This document shows, piece by piece, positions 1-8,936 of a stretch of DNA of 64,000 nucleotides (its first letter is position 1; each line of letters starts with the position of its first letter). The notes beneath the pieces were generated by a model. It did not search any database and was not told where the DNA came from. It saw only the letters and a list, made by a program, of their open reading frames with translations. Source of the stretch: CBDCVN01 sp965223585 (lineage in GTDB: Bacteria; Deinococcota; Deinococci; Deinococcales; Trueperaceae); assembly GCA_965223585.1 (NCBI GenBank), contig CBDCWW010000012.1:1-64000 (forward strand). Reading direction: 5' to 3'. The translations under genes and the position numbers were made by a program.

Positions 1-2
1 TA

Positions 3-281
3 ATTCCTAATGAAGAGTATGGAGGAACTGAGTTTGATTTTTCAGCGCTAGAAACCTCTGAAGAAGAGGAGAAAACTCCAGAGATAACAATAACTCCTAA
101 TAAGGAGATTGAAGAAACTGAGTTTGAGTCTTCAGAATTAGAAGACAAAGAAGAAGATACTGAGGAAACTTCTAGTGAAGAAGGTGCTGAAGAAGGAGAA
201 GAAGCAGAGATAAACGAGGAAGAAGTTGAGGATGAAAACTCTACTACCAAGCCTAAATCCAAAAAGAAGAAGAAAGAATAA
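3..281 (+). CDS. C-terminal part of an acidic protein, 5' end outside window
   Basis: An open frame runs from the window edge to a TAA at 279-281, so only about 92 C-terminal residues are visible. The tail is very rich in Glu and Asp, contains two similar stretches of the form I-P/T-N-x-E-x-x-x-T-E-F-x-x-S-x-L-E (around residues 1-17 and 32-50 of the visible part), and ends in a Lys-rich cluster just before the stop. It looks disordered and shows no catalytic motif. purH begins three bases after the stop, so the two are probably co-transcribed. I do not recognise the protein; the missing N-terminal part would decide its family. Confidence 0.6.
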   Translation: MPNEEYGGTEFDFSALETSEEEEKTPEITITPNKEIEETEFESSELEDKEEDTEETSSEEGAEEGEEAEINEEEVEDENSTTKPKSKKKKKE

Positions 282-284
282 GGA

Positions 285-1809
285 ATGCCTCGAGCACTAC
301 TAAGTGTCTACGATAAAACTAACCTTGTACCTTTCGCCAAATCCTTAGTAGAGCTTGGTTACGAGCTTGTTTCTACTGGGGGGACTTTTCAAACGCTTTC
401 TGATGCAAATATTAGTGCTACTCGAGTGACAGACATTACTGAGTTCCCTGAAATGCTAGCAGGCCGTGTTAAAACCTTGCATCCACGTATTCATGCAGGA
501 ATTTTAGCTAAGCGTGATGAAAAACAATTAGAGGAACTAAAGGCACATAACATAGCTCCTATAGACTTAGTCGTGGTGAATCTTTACCCTTTCCGTGAAG
601 TTGTTGGTAGTGCTACAGTGACTTTAGAAACTGCCCTTGAAAATATTGATATAGGCGGCCCTACTATGCTAAGGGCAGCAGCAAAAAACTTTCCTTACGT
701 TACAGTTGTTATAGACCCTAAAGATTATGAAGAAGTTATTGAAGGGTTTAAAAATGAGCTTGATTTTGAGCATCATTTTGAGCATCGTCGTAAGCTGGCA
801 GCCAAAGCTTTTGCCCATGCTGCTGCTTATGATGCAGCCATTACAAGATATTTGGCAGGTGCTGAACTTCCAAATGAAACTGCCTTAGAGATTAATAAAA
901 TAACTGACTTGCGCTATGGAGAAAATCCTCATCAAAAGGCTTCACTTTGGCGTTTGGGCAACGAAAAGGGAGCAGTTCTTGATGCTGAAGTTCTACAAGG
1001 CAAAGCTATGTCTTTTAATAACTATCAAGATGCTGATGCTGCTCAGAATTTACTTGCTGAGTTAGGAGATAAGCCAGCAGTAGTAGCAGTGAAACATGCT
1101 AATCCTTGTGGGGGTAGCAGTTGCTGATGACATTCTACTAGCCTTTCAGCAAGCCTTTGATGCAGATCCTGTAAGCATCTTTGGTGGCATAGTAGCAATT
1201 AACAAAACTGTAGATGGAACCTTAGCTAAACAGATGAGTAAGACTTTTTTAGAGATTGTTCTTGCTCCTGATTTTACACCTGAAGCTCGAGAGATATTTG
1301 CTAAAAAAAAGAATTTGCGTTTGCTTAAAGTTCAAAATATTGATGTCGCAAATTTGGACATTCGCCGCATTCGTGGTGGTTTACTCATACAAGAATTTGA
1401 CAAAGGTGTTTTAGCTGATAATGATAGCTCTAAGGTAGTTACTAAACGTAGCCCTACTGATCAAGAGTGGCAAGATATGTCCTTTGCTTGGAAAGTTTGT
1501 AAGCATACTAAATCCAATGCCATTGTACTTGCTAAAAATGGTGTCACTACTGGCATTGGTGTAGGGCAAGTTTCACGTATTTGGGCAGCAGAGCAAGCTA
1601 TTGAACATGCTGGAGATAAGGCTAATGACTCTGCTTTAGCTAGCGACGCCTTTTTCCCTTTTGATGACGTGGTGCGCGAAGCTGCTAAAGCAGGTGTGAC
1701 TAGTGTCATTGCTCCCGGTGGTTCTAAGCGGGATGCCCAAGTAATTTCTGCTTGTAATGAATTAAATCTAGCAATGGTTTTTACTGGTATGCGACATTTT
1801 AGACACTAA
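285..1809 (+). CDS. purH: PurH, bifunctional AICAR transformylase/IMP cyclohydrolase, with a frameshift
   Basis: PurH catalyses the last two steps of IMP synthesis in the cytoplasm. The N-terminal IMP cyclohydrolase part (SVYDK, ELVSTGGT, GRVKTLHPRIHAGIL, NIDIGGPTMLRAAAKN) and the start of the transformylase (RYGENPHQ, then KHANPCG) are in one frame up to 1127. The rest (DPVSIFGG, KSNAIVLAKN, GVGQ, DAFFPFDD, ending TGMRHFRH) is in another frame, from about 1110. The switch falls at a run of five G in TGTGGGGGTAGC near 1108-1116; with four G, the family's NPCG-V-A reads through. The combined length is about 507 residues, normal for PurH. This is either a sequencing or assembly slip in the G run or a real inactivating mutation. 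The start ATG at 285 directly follows the upstream stop with GGA before it. Confidence 0.93.
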
Positions 1810-1918
1810 GATTGTTACAAAAATATGAGGTTTAACTCGAAACTATAACAAACCTGTCTCAATTGATCCTTTTGCACGATTAAATGTGCTTTTAGCAATG
1901 TTGCGCTGTAATAATAGT

Positions 1919-2773
1919 TTAATCTTTTAATTGTTGTACTAATTGGCGAAACCAAGCTTCCTTAATAGCTGGTTCAGTTATTAAATGCTTTGCCAAGCTT
2001 AACTTAGAATCTTTCTCGCATCCTCTTAGATAAATACTGTAAGCCAAACGCAAAGCTGCTAGGTTACTAGCCTTTTTAGGTGGTTGAGCCATTGACTCGT
2101 CAGTCCAGCGCCAAGGTGGATTAGACTGTGCAACCTTTTGCTGTGAGTTGCCCAAATAACCCCACAAACGCCATGGTATTGAAACATTCTTTATACAGCT
2201 AGATTGAAATTGCTTTGCCCACTTAACATTCTGCTGCCAACGCCACGTATTAGGGCTGTTTTTTGTTCTCTCTGTTATGCCAACAAAACGAAGTTTTCTT
2301 TTTAGAGCTGTTTCGTCTAGCTTGGTTTCTCGAGCCCAGTGAAGTAGCAAGTCAATTAATACGCCAAATGTGGATCCTGAAGCAACAAGGTCTATGAAAG
2401 CAACCGGACGAGACCTATGTATGATTTGGCTAGGAGACATACTAAGCTCAGTTAATTGCTCACGAACTGCTGTTATTGCTCCAGACAATTCACGATCTAT
2501 TTCTTCAACTGAATTAAATCGCAATGATAAATTTAATAGGCTACAACGCTTATACCAAGATGTTTTCTCTAAAATCCCACTCAGATAGTCGAAAATGCTT
2601 TCTGGAGACCTACCAATAAAAACCAAATCTGAATTATCACAAAAAGCCAAGATCCTTGAACAACAGATTTCAAGATCACCAATAAACTCTGGGTAGGATT
2701 CAGCTACTTGTCCGTATGAAACAAGTTGGCCAAGCTGTTCGCGCTTAGTTATATTCCAACGAAAGGGAATCAT
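1919..2773 (-). CDS. Phosphoribosyltransferase-like hypothetical protein
   Basis: A 284-residue soluble protein without signal peptide or membrane segment. Two parts resemble type I phosphoribosyltransferases: an early strand motif FIGRSPESIFDYLSG (about residues 52-66) and a PRPP-loop-like VAFIDLVASGSTFGVL (about 123-138), where hydrophobic strand, D and GST are in the expected order. The C-terminal half is rich in Trp, Arg and Lys and not recognised. A TATAAT box touches the start codon. It stands alone, transcribed towards purH, with the regulator gene behind it in the same direction 314 bp away. The substrate cannot be told; a nucleotide-related role is only suggested by the fold. Confidence 0.5.
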   Translation of the reverse strand: MIPFRWNITKREQLGQLVSYGQVAESYPEFIGDLEICCSRILAFCDNSDLVFIGRSPESIFDYLSGILEKTSWYKRCSLLNLSLRFNSVEEIDRELSGAITAVREQLTELSMSPSQIIHRSRPVAFIDLVASGSTFGVLIDLLLHWARETKLDETALKRKLRFVGITERTKNSPNTWRWQQNVKWAKQFQSSCIKNVSIPWRLWGYLGNSQQKVAQSNPPWRWTDESMAQPPKKASNLAALRLAYSIYLRGCEKDSKLSLAKHLITEPAIKEAWFRQLVQQLKD

Positions 2774-2800
2774 ATTATACAGTGCCTAGAAATATGTAAA
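2774..2800 (-). promoter_or_regulatory. Promoter of the phosphoribosyltransferase-like gene
   Basis: On the minus strand TTTACA (2800-2795), a 15-bp spacer and a perfect TATAAT (2779-2774) end immediately before the ATG at 2773. Transcription would start within the first codons, so either the mRNA is leaderless from a later start or the box position is coincidental. Confidence 0.4.
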
Positions 2801-3087
2801 GCTGCATTGGTGCGTGTAGAGAGGCAAAATTCTCTATGTATATTTTAGGACAAATGTGCACAATTTTCTGCCTTCAATTATTATTAAATTTCCAACTATA
2901 TCTTTACTTGCGCTGTTCCTTCTACCAGTGAATCAATAAATTAAGAGTTGGGCAAAGACTCCAAGTTGCTAGCGGAACACTCACGCATTCTTAATGCAGC
3001 ATTATATTTGAAATAAAGGTTATAGAGATCCACACTAGCACAGGGGGTTTATTGCTATACGGTATCTTGACTTAACTCTGATAAACA
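2801..3087. other. Intergenic region without a recognised gene
   Basis: AT-rich DNA between two minus-strand genes. I see no open frame with family resemblance, no tRNA fold and no clear terminator. It must hold the 3' end of the regulator transcript. Confidence 0.4.
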
Positions 3088-5244
3088 TTAAAGATCCTCA
3101 AGCTGCTTTTCTAAACTAAGCTGTAAAGGGCCTAATACTTGGTCTGCACAGTTAAAGAAATGTTCAATCTTTTGTGCTTTTTCATTATCTTGCTGCTGTT
3201 TATAAACTAATCTTAATTGTTTACTCAAGCGTTTAACTGAGGAAAATTGTTGTTGTGATAATTTTATTTTAAGCTGATTCTTTAATATGGCCTCATATTT
3301 GGATTGATATGTTTCTACCTCTGGTGTAGCACCATTTGATTCAAAAATCTCTAAGGCTGTTTGCATTAATTTAGGACTTTGTCTAAGACGAGCTAGCTCT
3401 GCTAAGGCATACGCCTGACTAATTCTACGTCCTGACTTAAGGGAACTATTTATAGCTTGTTGTAAATGAACTTTGGCACTCTCAATATTACTTTTATCAA
3501 TATAAAGCTCACCTAAATTAATATGGAGTATAGCTATTTGATGCAAAGCCTTGTCAAACAGCTGCTCACTTCCCAGCAAGCTAAGTGCTTCTAGGTAACA
3601 TTTCTCAGCCTCATCAAGCTTATCCCACTCAAAATACGTAAGGCCGAGATTTAGGAGCACTTGTGCTTTTTGGAAAGCATTAGCTTTGTACTCATCAAGT
3701 AGTTCTATTGCCTCATCATAAATAGCCTTAATCTCTTCAAAAGGTAAGCCCGCTTGAGCAACAGCATTAGCCAAATTATTAAGCGTTCCTATATAACGTA
3801 GTTTCTCATCAAGTAATTGCCAGTAGGTAGCAGTTTGCCTCCAAAGTGAAGCAGCCTCTTCAGAATTGCCCACATTATAAGCAACATTCCCTAAACAGTT
3901 TAATGCTAATGCCTTTCCCCAATATCCCTCTTCACTATCATCAGCTTGCTCTAAAGCCACTTGTGAAAGCTCTTGTGCTTCTTGTTGCCTACCTAGGCGC
4001 ATTAGCAATATCGCCTTGAGTGCCAGAAGTTTAGGTGTATTTTCAAAATTAATACCCTCAAATAGTCTAAGAGCCTCTTGAAAATAGGCCATTCTTTCAA
4101 AAGCATAGATCTCTAAAAAACGCACCTCCAAATCAGGGTCTACATCTAGCCGCTCTTCAGCTTCACGAATGTCTTTGAGTACTTTGGCAACTTCTTGGAA
4201 ATCTTGCTCCTCAGCAAGTTGCCGAGCCCTAATAAGATATACAATTTTAGCTTTTTGCAGGTATCCAAGCCCACCAAAAGTTTTATCGTGTTTGTATATT
4301 CTCTGGTACACACTAAAGGCATCATCTTTTAAAGTGACTGAAGCTAAGTCAAGCAGTAAGGGCAAAAGCAAAGCAGGGTGGTCATCTAGATAATTCTGAG
4401 CAACATCTAGAGCTAGAACTTCTGATCCTCCACCTACTAGCTTGACTAAAACCAATTCTTCTAGTGCCTTTGATGCCTCTTTGGCAGATACTTTTAGGGC
4501 TACTCGAGCTACCCCAAAATCAGCTTTCTCTTGCAGTGACAATATCAAAAATAGTTTAAGAGCTTCTTCAGATAAGTCTGCTTCCTCTAAAAATTCATCT
4601 ACTGCCTTGCTGGTTTTAGCTGCTAGAGGACTACCCCCAGCTAGTAATAGTGAAGTTATTTGTGAAAGCATAGCTGGTTCTAATGGTGGTGCTGCTGGTA
4701 GATCGTGGGCAAGCTCTGCAGAATAACGTACCTTCTCAAAATCTTCTTTTTCCAAAGCGCATTTTGCCAACTCAATCAAGGTCTTTTGAGCCATCTGAGC
4801 GAATCTTTCACGCATGTTCATTATCCAGAGATAAAGAGTGTCAAAGGCGTGAAATTTGAAGGCATGCTCTATATCATGTAAAAAAGCCCCTTGATAAAGT
4901 GACCAAGCTTGTTCGTATTCACCAGTTTTAAAAGCCTTTAAAAACTCATTAGAGTCACAAGGGATAGGAGTTTGGATTTCACCTTTATTTTCACCATTCT
5001 CTATAGAGTCTTTACCAACATACTTGCGTATTTGTGAAAGAGTGGTTGAAAGATTATGTAAGTCTCTACGCTCACCTTTGTTAGTTTTTTCTTCTTTTAG
5101 CCCTTCCCAAAAAAGCTCTGCCAGTTGATGACGCTTTCTTGCCCCCTCTAAAGCTAAATAGGTTAGTAGTAGTAGGTGTTTAGTTCTAGTAAATTCACAA
5201 TCTACTATTTGCAACTGCCCCAAGGTGACAAGCCGCATTATCAT
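3088..5244 (-). CDS. SARP-like BTAD/TPR transcriptional regulator
   Basis: A 718-residue cytoplasmic protein. The first about 85 residues resemble the winged-helix part of SARP-family regulators (LVTLGQLQI, LLLLTYLALEGARKRHQLAELFW, LHNLSTTLSQIRKYVG). A bacterial transcriptional activator domain follows (around 100-165: FLKAFKTGEYEQAWSLYQGAFL). From about residue 330 to the end there are repeated TPR-like helical pairs (for example EEGYWGKALALNCLGNVAYNVG and AQVLLNLGLTYFEWDKLDEAEKCY). This domain order is common in Deinococcus and Thermus regulators. The DNA target and inducer are unknown. The start at 5244 (ATG-ATA-ATG) is one of two close ATG codons; the second would shorten it by two residues. 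Confidence 0.8.
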   Translation of the reverse strand: MIMRLVTLGQLQIVDCEFTRTKHLLLLTYLALEGARKRHQLAELFWEGLKEEKTNKGERRDLHNLSTTLSQIRKYVGKDSIENGENKGEIQTPIPCDSNEFLKAFKTGEYEQAWSLYQGAFLHDIEHAFKFHAFDTLYLWIMNMRERFAQMAQKTLIELAKCALEKEDFEKVRYSAELAHDLPAAPPLEPAMLSQITSLLLAGGSPLAAKTSKAVDEFLEEADLSEEALKLFLILSLQEKADFGVARVALKVSAKEASKALEELVLVKLVGGGSEVLALDVAQNYLDDHPALLLPLLLDLASVTLKDDAFSVYQRIYKHDKTFGGLGYLQKAKIVYLIRARQLAEEQDFQEVAKVLKDIREAEERLDVDPDLEVRFLEIYAFERMAYFQEALRLFEGINFENTPKLLALKAILLMRLGRQQEAQELSQVALEQADDSEEGYWGKALALNCLGNVAYNVGNSEEAASLWRQTATYWQLLDEKLRYIGTLNNLANAVAQAGLPFEEIKAIYDEAIELLDEYKANAFQKAQVLLNLGLTYFEWDKLDEAEKCYLEALSLLGSEQLFDKALHQIAILHINLGELYIDKSNIESAKVHLQQAINSSLKSGRRISQAYALAELARLRQSPKLMQTALEIFESNGATPEVETYQSKYEAILKNQLKIKLSQQQFSSVKRLSKQLRLVYKQQQDNEKAQKIEHFFNCADQVLGPLQLSLEKQLEDL

Positions 5245-5377
5245 AAATCCAACTCTAGCACAAAACCACTTATTTATTAGGGGGTTATTAGGGGCATGCT
5301 TTTATTCTTTTTATCAGGTTTTCAGAAGGCGCATAGCCAAGGCGAAAACCCTCAATACAAATTTAGGAAGGAATATA

Positions 5378-5593
5378 ATGATCAAAAACCATAATCAAAG
5401 GGTTCAAATTTCTGAAAGTGTGCAACAAATTCAACCTACTGCAAAGGAAAATGAAAATTCTGGACTTGGTCAAGAGGTCAAGAGTGTTCAGGATGAGCAG
5501 GAGGTTCAATCTAAGAGAGAGACTTTAAGACCCTTTAAGCCTTTTTTCTTCTCTATAATATTCATAGGCATTTTGGTAATGCCTTTCATGTAA
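5378..5593 (+). CDS. Small tail-anchored membrane protein
   Basis: A 71-residue frame with a good ribosome binding site (GGAAGG at 5367-5372) before ATG 5378. The first 50 residues are polar, with many Gln, Glu and Lys. The last about 18 (FFFSIIFIGILVMPF) form one hydrophobic segment ending at the stop, so the protein would be tail-anchored with its N-terminus inside. It is divergent from the BTAD regulator 133 bp away. The family is not recognised; the ribosome binding site and the polar-then-hydrophobic layout are the reasons for calling it. Confidence 0.5.
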   Translation: MIKNHNQRVQISESVQQIQPTAKENENSGLGQEVKSVQDEQEVQSKRETLRPFKPFFFSIIFIGILVMPFM

Positions 5594-6093
5594 TAGACTT
5601 GTTCAGAAATAAGCTTGTGTATATTATGAAGTGTACTATCGTTAGATTTGAAATTAACAGAATGCGCAATGTGACAGTTAAATCTTGGTAAATGTACAAG
5701 TTTCTTGCCTAATGAATTAACTGTTTGGTGCATTATTTTGTTTCCGAACAACTCTAATGATGAAGCAATGGCTCTAACAGGGCTAAGGTCCAAAATACCA
5801 TTACTTGTATAGGACTACCAAGAAATCCTCAGGACTGTGATAAATAGTGTCACAGCGCTGATATATTTCACACATACTAAGGCATTCCCTGCCAAGATTT
5901 GTATCACTAACAAAGTAATCACAAAACTAGTTCAGAAGAGTGTTATGAAAAAACAACACCAGATTTTTCTGGCTAACTATATTTGTGTTAACCGTGGATT
6001 TTCATCTCTCCATGCAAATCTTACTGAGAATCCTTTATCAAGATTGCGGCTACTGATATTGTTTAACGGCAACGTCTAAAGACACTAAAATGT
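5594..6093. other. Intergenic region without a convincing gene
   Basis: About 500 bp before pdxH. Short frames exist on both strands (for example a minus-strand one ending inside the tail-anchored gene, and a plus-strand one around 5945-6079), but none has a ribosome binding site together with a family signature. It may contain decayed coding DNA. I see no tRNA or array. Confidence 0.35.
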
Positions 6094-6099
6094 TAGAAT
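6094..6099 (+). promoter_or_regulatory. -10 box of pdxH, leaderless spacing
   Basis: TAGAAT lies six bases before the GTG start of pdxH and no Shine-Dalgarno sequence precedes that start. This is the arrangement expected for a leaderless transcript. No good -35 hexamer is visible. Confidence 0.4.
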
Positions 6100-6105
6100 A
6101 AACTT

Positions 6106-6744
6106 GTGGATTTATCTAATTTGAGACGAGACTACAAGCTTGGAGCCCTAAAGAAAAAGCAGCTTCATCCTGATCCATTACAACAGTTTGAACATTGGCT
6201 CGAGCACGCCATTAAAACAAGTACTAATTCAATTGAACCCTATGCTATGACTTTAGCAACTTGTGACAAGCAAAGCAGGGTTTCCGCTCGAACCGTTATA
6301 TTAAGAAGCTTTGACAAAAAGGGGCTAGTTTTTTATACCAATTATGAAAGCCTAAAAGCTAAACAGATAAGTGAAAATCCTTATGTAGCCTTGTGCTTTT
6401 ATTGGCACTGGCTCGAGCGTCAAGTAAGAATTGAGGGCAAAATAAGTAAGACCTCTCGTGAAGTTTCAGAAGCATACTTTAAAAGTCGCCCCTATGAAAA
6501 TCAGATTGCCGCTTGGGCTTCTAAGCAAAGTGCTACGGTCGAAAACTGTGAAGTGCTTGAAACAAATTTTGCAAGATTAAAGCAGAAGTACCCTAACCAA
6601 GTACCCTTACCCGATTTTTGGGGAGGCTATTGTGTGGAGCCAGAAAGTTTTGAATTTTGGCAAGGTCGCTTAGGTCGCTTGCATGATAGATTTCTTTATA
6701 GCAAGCAAGATAAAGAGTGGTATATAATACGTCTTTGCCCATAG
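6106..6744 (+). CDS. pdxH: PdxH, pyridoxamine/pyridoxine 5'-phosphate oxidase
   Basis: An FMN-dependent cytoplasmic enzyme that oxidises pyridoxine- or pyridoxamine-5'-phosphate to pyridoxal 5'-phosphate. The 212 residues match the family length. Typical segments are present in order: LRRDY near the start, DPLQQFEHWLEHA, AMTLATCDKQSRVSARTVILR, KGLVFYTNYESLKAKQI, FYWHWLERQVRIEGKI, YFKSRPYENQIAAWAS, and the C-terminal FWQGRLGRLHDRFLY-x(7)-W-x-I-x-RL-x-P with the family's RLHDR motif. The start is the GTG at 6106, which gives the usual N-terminus and fits the -10 box just before it. It converges with hflX. Confidence 0.93.
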   Translation: MDLSNLRRDYKLGALKKKQLHPDPLQQFEHWLEHAIKTSTNSIEPYAMTLATCDKQSRVSARTVILRSFDKKGLVFYTNYESLKAKQISENPYVALCFYWHWLERQVRIEGKISKTSREVSEAYFKSRPYENQIAAWASKQSATVENCEVLETNFARLKQKYPNQVPLPDFWGGYCVEPESFEFWQGRLGRLHDRFLYSKQDKEWYIIRLCP

Positions 6745-6825
6745 CATTCAAGCAAAACAACAAAGGCTGGATCTTCGCCACTTTATAGTCAAAAGCATTT
6801 ATTCTTCAATATTTAAACCACTCAA

Positions 6826-8466
6826 TTACCTGTGAACATTCTTAGCAAGCAGATCCTTGAGCTCTTTAATGCCTCTATTTGTTAATGCCGAGACAATAAT
6901 AGCTTCATGACGCTCAGCTAGCTCTAGCAAATTAGCGGTAGCGATATCACATTTATTTAATACTACTAGAGAAGGTACTTTAATGCCTAACTTATCTAGT
7001 ATATGACTTACTGCCTTGATTTTTTCGTTAACATCTAGGCTCGAACCATCAACAACATGCAAAAGAATATCAGCATCATCAAGTTCTTCTAAAGTAGCTC
7101 TAAAAGCATTAAAAAGTTCATCAGGTAAGTCACGGATAAAACCTACGGTATCAGTATAAAGCACCTTACCACCATATTCACCTAGATTAGGTAACCAACC
7201 TTCACGAGTTGTAGGTCTTAGGGTAGCAAAAAGCTTGTCTTCACTTAGGATATTACTTTTCGAAAGGACATTAAACAAAGTAGACTTGCCAGCATTAGTA
7301 TAGCCAATCAGAGCAATTTTAGGGACTAGAGACTTATTGCGATTTTTGCGTGTCTGAGCACGATGACTACTAATATCATCTACTTCTTTTTCTAAAGTGG
7401 TTATTCGTTTACGAATGCGACGCCTATCTATTTCTAGCTTGGTCTCACCCGGACCCAGTGTACCAATTCCCCCAGCTAAACGACTTAAGGCTTGCCCCCT
7501 ACCAACAAGCCGAGTTACTTGATAATGAAGTTGCGCTAATTCAACTTGCACTCTGGCCTCACGCCCCTTGGCATGCCTAGCAAAAATATCCAAAATGAGC
7601 CCTGTACGGTCAAGTACTTTTAATTTAGTTTCCTTTTCAACTTCTCTAAGTTGGGCAGGGTTTAACTCACGGTCAAAAATTATTAAGTCGGCATCTTCGT
7701 GATAAGCTTTGCTTAAAAGCTCTAGCAATTTACCCCGACCAATTAAGGTTCTAGGGTCAGGATGTAAACGTTGTTGCTTACTTTTATATACTATTTCTGC
7801 ACCAGCAGTGCGAGTTAGCTCTGCTAATTCAGCTAACCTAGCATCACTCTCAAAATAGGACTCTCCAGTATTAAGGCCAATTAGTACTGCTCGCTCACTT
7901 CCACCTTTTATTTCACGGAGATTAGCTGAACGTGCTAGTTCTTGCTCGAGCGCCCTAGTCATCTCCAAAATGTTTAGGCTTTCCACCTCTTTTATACCCA
8001 AAGGTTTTTCAATAATCCAATCTTCTTCTTCAGCAGTAAGAGGCGCAATCTGAGCAAGATGAACGTGACCGATTTCTGTGTGCCCCGCAGTGTTTAATTT
8101 GACCTCTACTGCTAATATAGCATCTAAACGATTAAGAAATAGCGTTGACAAGTCACTATTCGAAAGGCCACTTGGTTTTAAATGGCTATGAATTAACCTA
8201 AGCCCATAAAGCCTTGCCTCGGCTTCACCATGCCATTCTGGAATTGGTGTTTCTTGAGCATCACCCACAGCAACAGTAATAACTCGACCACGACGATCAA
8301 GCAAGACAGAAACACTTTTATCAATTTCTAAACTAATGTCTCCTAATGCCCTTGCAAATCCTAAATTTACAGGAACTTCAGGAGGTAATCTTCGGCGATA
8401 TAAATTGCTCAGGCGCTTAATCTGATTATTTTTAAGTCCTGAGAGTTTACCGTGTACTTTTTCTAT
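6826..8466 (-). CDS. hflX: HflX, ribosome-associated GTPase, apparently starting at ATA
   Basis: HflX binds the 50S subunit and splits stalled or heat-damaged ribosomes. The family parts are present: the N-terminal subdomain (SGLKNNQIKRLSNLYRRRLP), the glycine-rich linker (RVQVELAQLHYQVTRLVGRG, LSRLAGGIGTLGPGETKLE), the G domain with P-loop GYTNAGKST (about 385), DTVGFIRDLP and NKCD. The frame is open and homologous up to codon ATA at 8466-8464, with AGGA at an ideal 7-nt spacing before it and a TAA seven codons above the GAA-AAA-GTA start region. No ATG, GTG or TTG exists upstream of residue 55, where a TTG at 8304 would remove the conserved N-terminus. I therefore extend the gene to the ATA. 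About 546 residues. Confidence 0.9.
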   Translation of the reverse strand: MEKVHGKLSGLKNNQIKRLSNLYRRRLPPEVPVNLGFARALGDISLEIDKSVSVLLDRRGRVITVAVGDAQETPIPEWHGEAEARLYGLRLIHSHLKPSGLSNSDLSTLFLNRLDAILAVEVKLNTAGHTEIGHVHLAQIAPLTAEEEDWIIEKPLGIKEVESLNILEMTRALEQELARSANLREIKGGSERAVLIGLNTGESYFESDARLAELAELTRTAGAEIVYKSKQQRLHPDPRTLIGRGKLLELLSKAYHEDADLIIFDRELNPAQLREVEKETKLKVLDRTGLILDIFARHAKGREARVQVELAQLHYQVTRLVGRGQALSRLAGGIGTLGPGETKLEIDRRRIRKRITTLEKEVDDISSHRAQTRKNRNKSLVPKIALIGYTNAGKSTLFNVLSKSNILSEDKLFATLRPTTREGWLPNLGEYGGKVLYTDTVGFIRDLPDELFNAFRATLEELDDADILLHVVDGSSLDVNEKIKAVSHILDKLGIKVPSLVVLNKCDIATANLLELAERHEAIIVSALTNRGIKELKDLLAKNVHR

Positions 8467-8548
8467 AGCTAAGTCCTTTTATAAAAAGTTTAAATCTTAC
8501 AGATTTGTTTGTCTACCCTACTATAGACTGTCTTGCAATGTTAAGGAC

Positions 8549-8578
8549 TTAACGCCTTATTTTAACACCTTTTTAACA
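8549..8578 (+). promoter_or_regulatory. Triple TTAAC(A) direct repeat upstream of small gene copy 1
   Basis: TTAAC at 8549 and TTAACA at 8562 and 8573 recur with 13- and 11-bp spacing. The same three units with the same spacing precede the second copy of the gene (10064, 10077, 10088). Direct repeats at one helical turn are typical of OmpR/PhoB-family response regulator sites. Which regulator binds is unknown; the OmpR-type regulator at 14563 is the nearest candidate. Confidence 0.4.
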
Positions 8579-8604
8579 AGTCGTTTCTAAACTTCCATAA
8601 TTCA

Positions 8605-8624
8605 AGCTTTACCAAGGTAAAGCT
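8605..8624. promoter_or_regulatory. Operator-like palindrome AGCTTTACC-AA-GGTAAAGCT
   Basis: A perfect 9-2-9 inverted repeat ends five bases before the GGAGG ribosome binding site of the small gene. It is kept, with TT in the centre and one mismatch, at 10122-10141 before the paralogue. It could be a repressor site or an mRNA hairpin that masks the ribosome binding site. Confidence 0.45.
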
Positions 8625-8639
8625 ACATGGAGGTCTTAA

Positions 8640-8864
8640 ATGACATGTGAAAATAGTACAAAGATAGATATTTCAACTCTAAAAACTCAACAAACCGATA
8701 AAAATGAGGTGGATTTAATGATAATAAGCAGCCATGCAAGAACAATCATGCTTTCTAATATGCTTGCTGAATTCCCACGCTTGTTGAAATCAAAGCCAAG
8801 CTCTTCACGAAAAAGATTTGAGGATGCTCATAACAGAATCTTTGCTTTTCATAGAGATTTATAA
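8640..8864 (+). CDS. Small conserved protein, copy 1 (unknown function)
   Basis: A 74-residue frame with a strong ribosome binding site (GGAGG, 8629-8633). It has a polar N-terminal third and a C-terminal part with LMIISSHARTIMLSNMLAEFPR and the end FAFHRDL. A homologous gene, split by a transposon, lies at 10157-11650 and shares LMII-x-SHAR-x-I-x-LSN-x-LAEFP and the end FAFH-x-DL. Two related copies with conserved upstream sites support a real gene. No membrane segment or known motif; the family is not recognised. Confidence 0.55.
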   Translation: MTCENSTKIDISTLKTQQTDKNEVDLMIISSHARTIMLSNMLAEFPRLLKSKPSSSRKRFEDAHNRIFAFHRDL

Positions 8865-8926
8865 TTAGGGCTTTTGGAATAGAGGCCAAGTGGAGTTTTT
8901 GATTCATGGTTCACTATCTCCCTAGG

Positions 8927-8932
8927 TACAAT
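8927..8932 (+). promoter_or_regulatory. -10 box before the GGDEF gene
   Basis: TACAAT lies four bases before ATG 8937, again close to the start codon with no Shine-Dalgarno sequence. This favours ATG 8937 over the internal ATG at 9021. Confidence 0.3.
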
Positions 8933-8936
8933 TAGA

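Noticed and set aside
5506..5793. 95-codon minus-strand frame overlapping the tail-anchored protein gene
   Set aside because: It overlaps a better-supported small gene with a strong ribosome binding site, and lacks its own.
5837..6079. 80-codon plus-strand frame before pdxH
   Set aside because: No ribosome binding site, no recognisable family, and its end abuts the pdxH promoter; left as intergenic.
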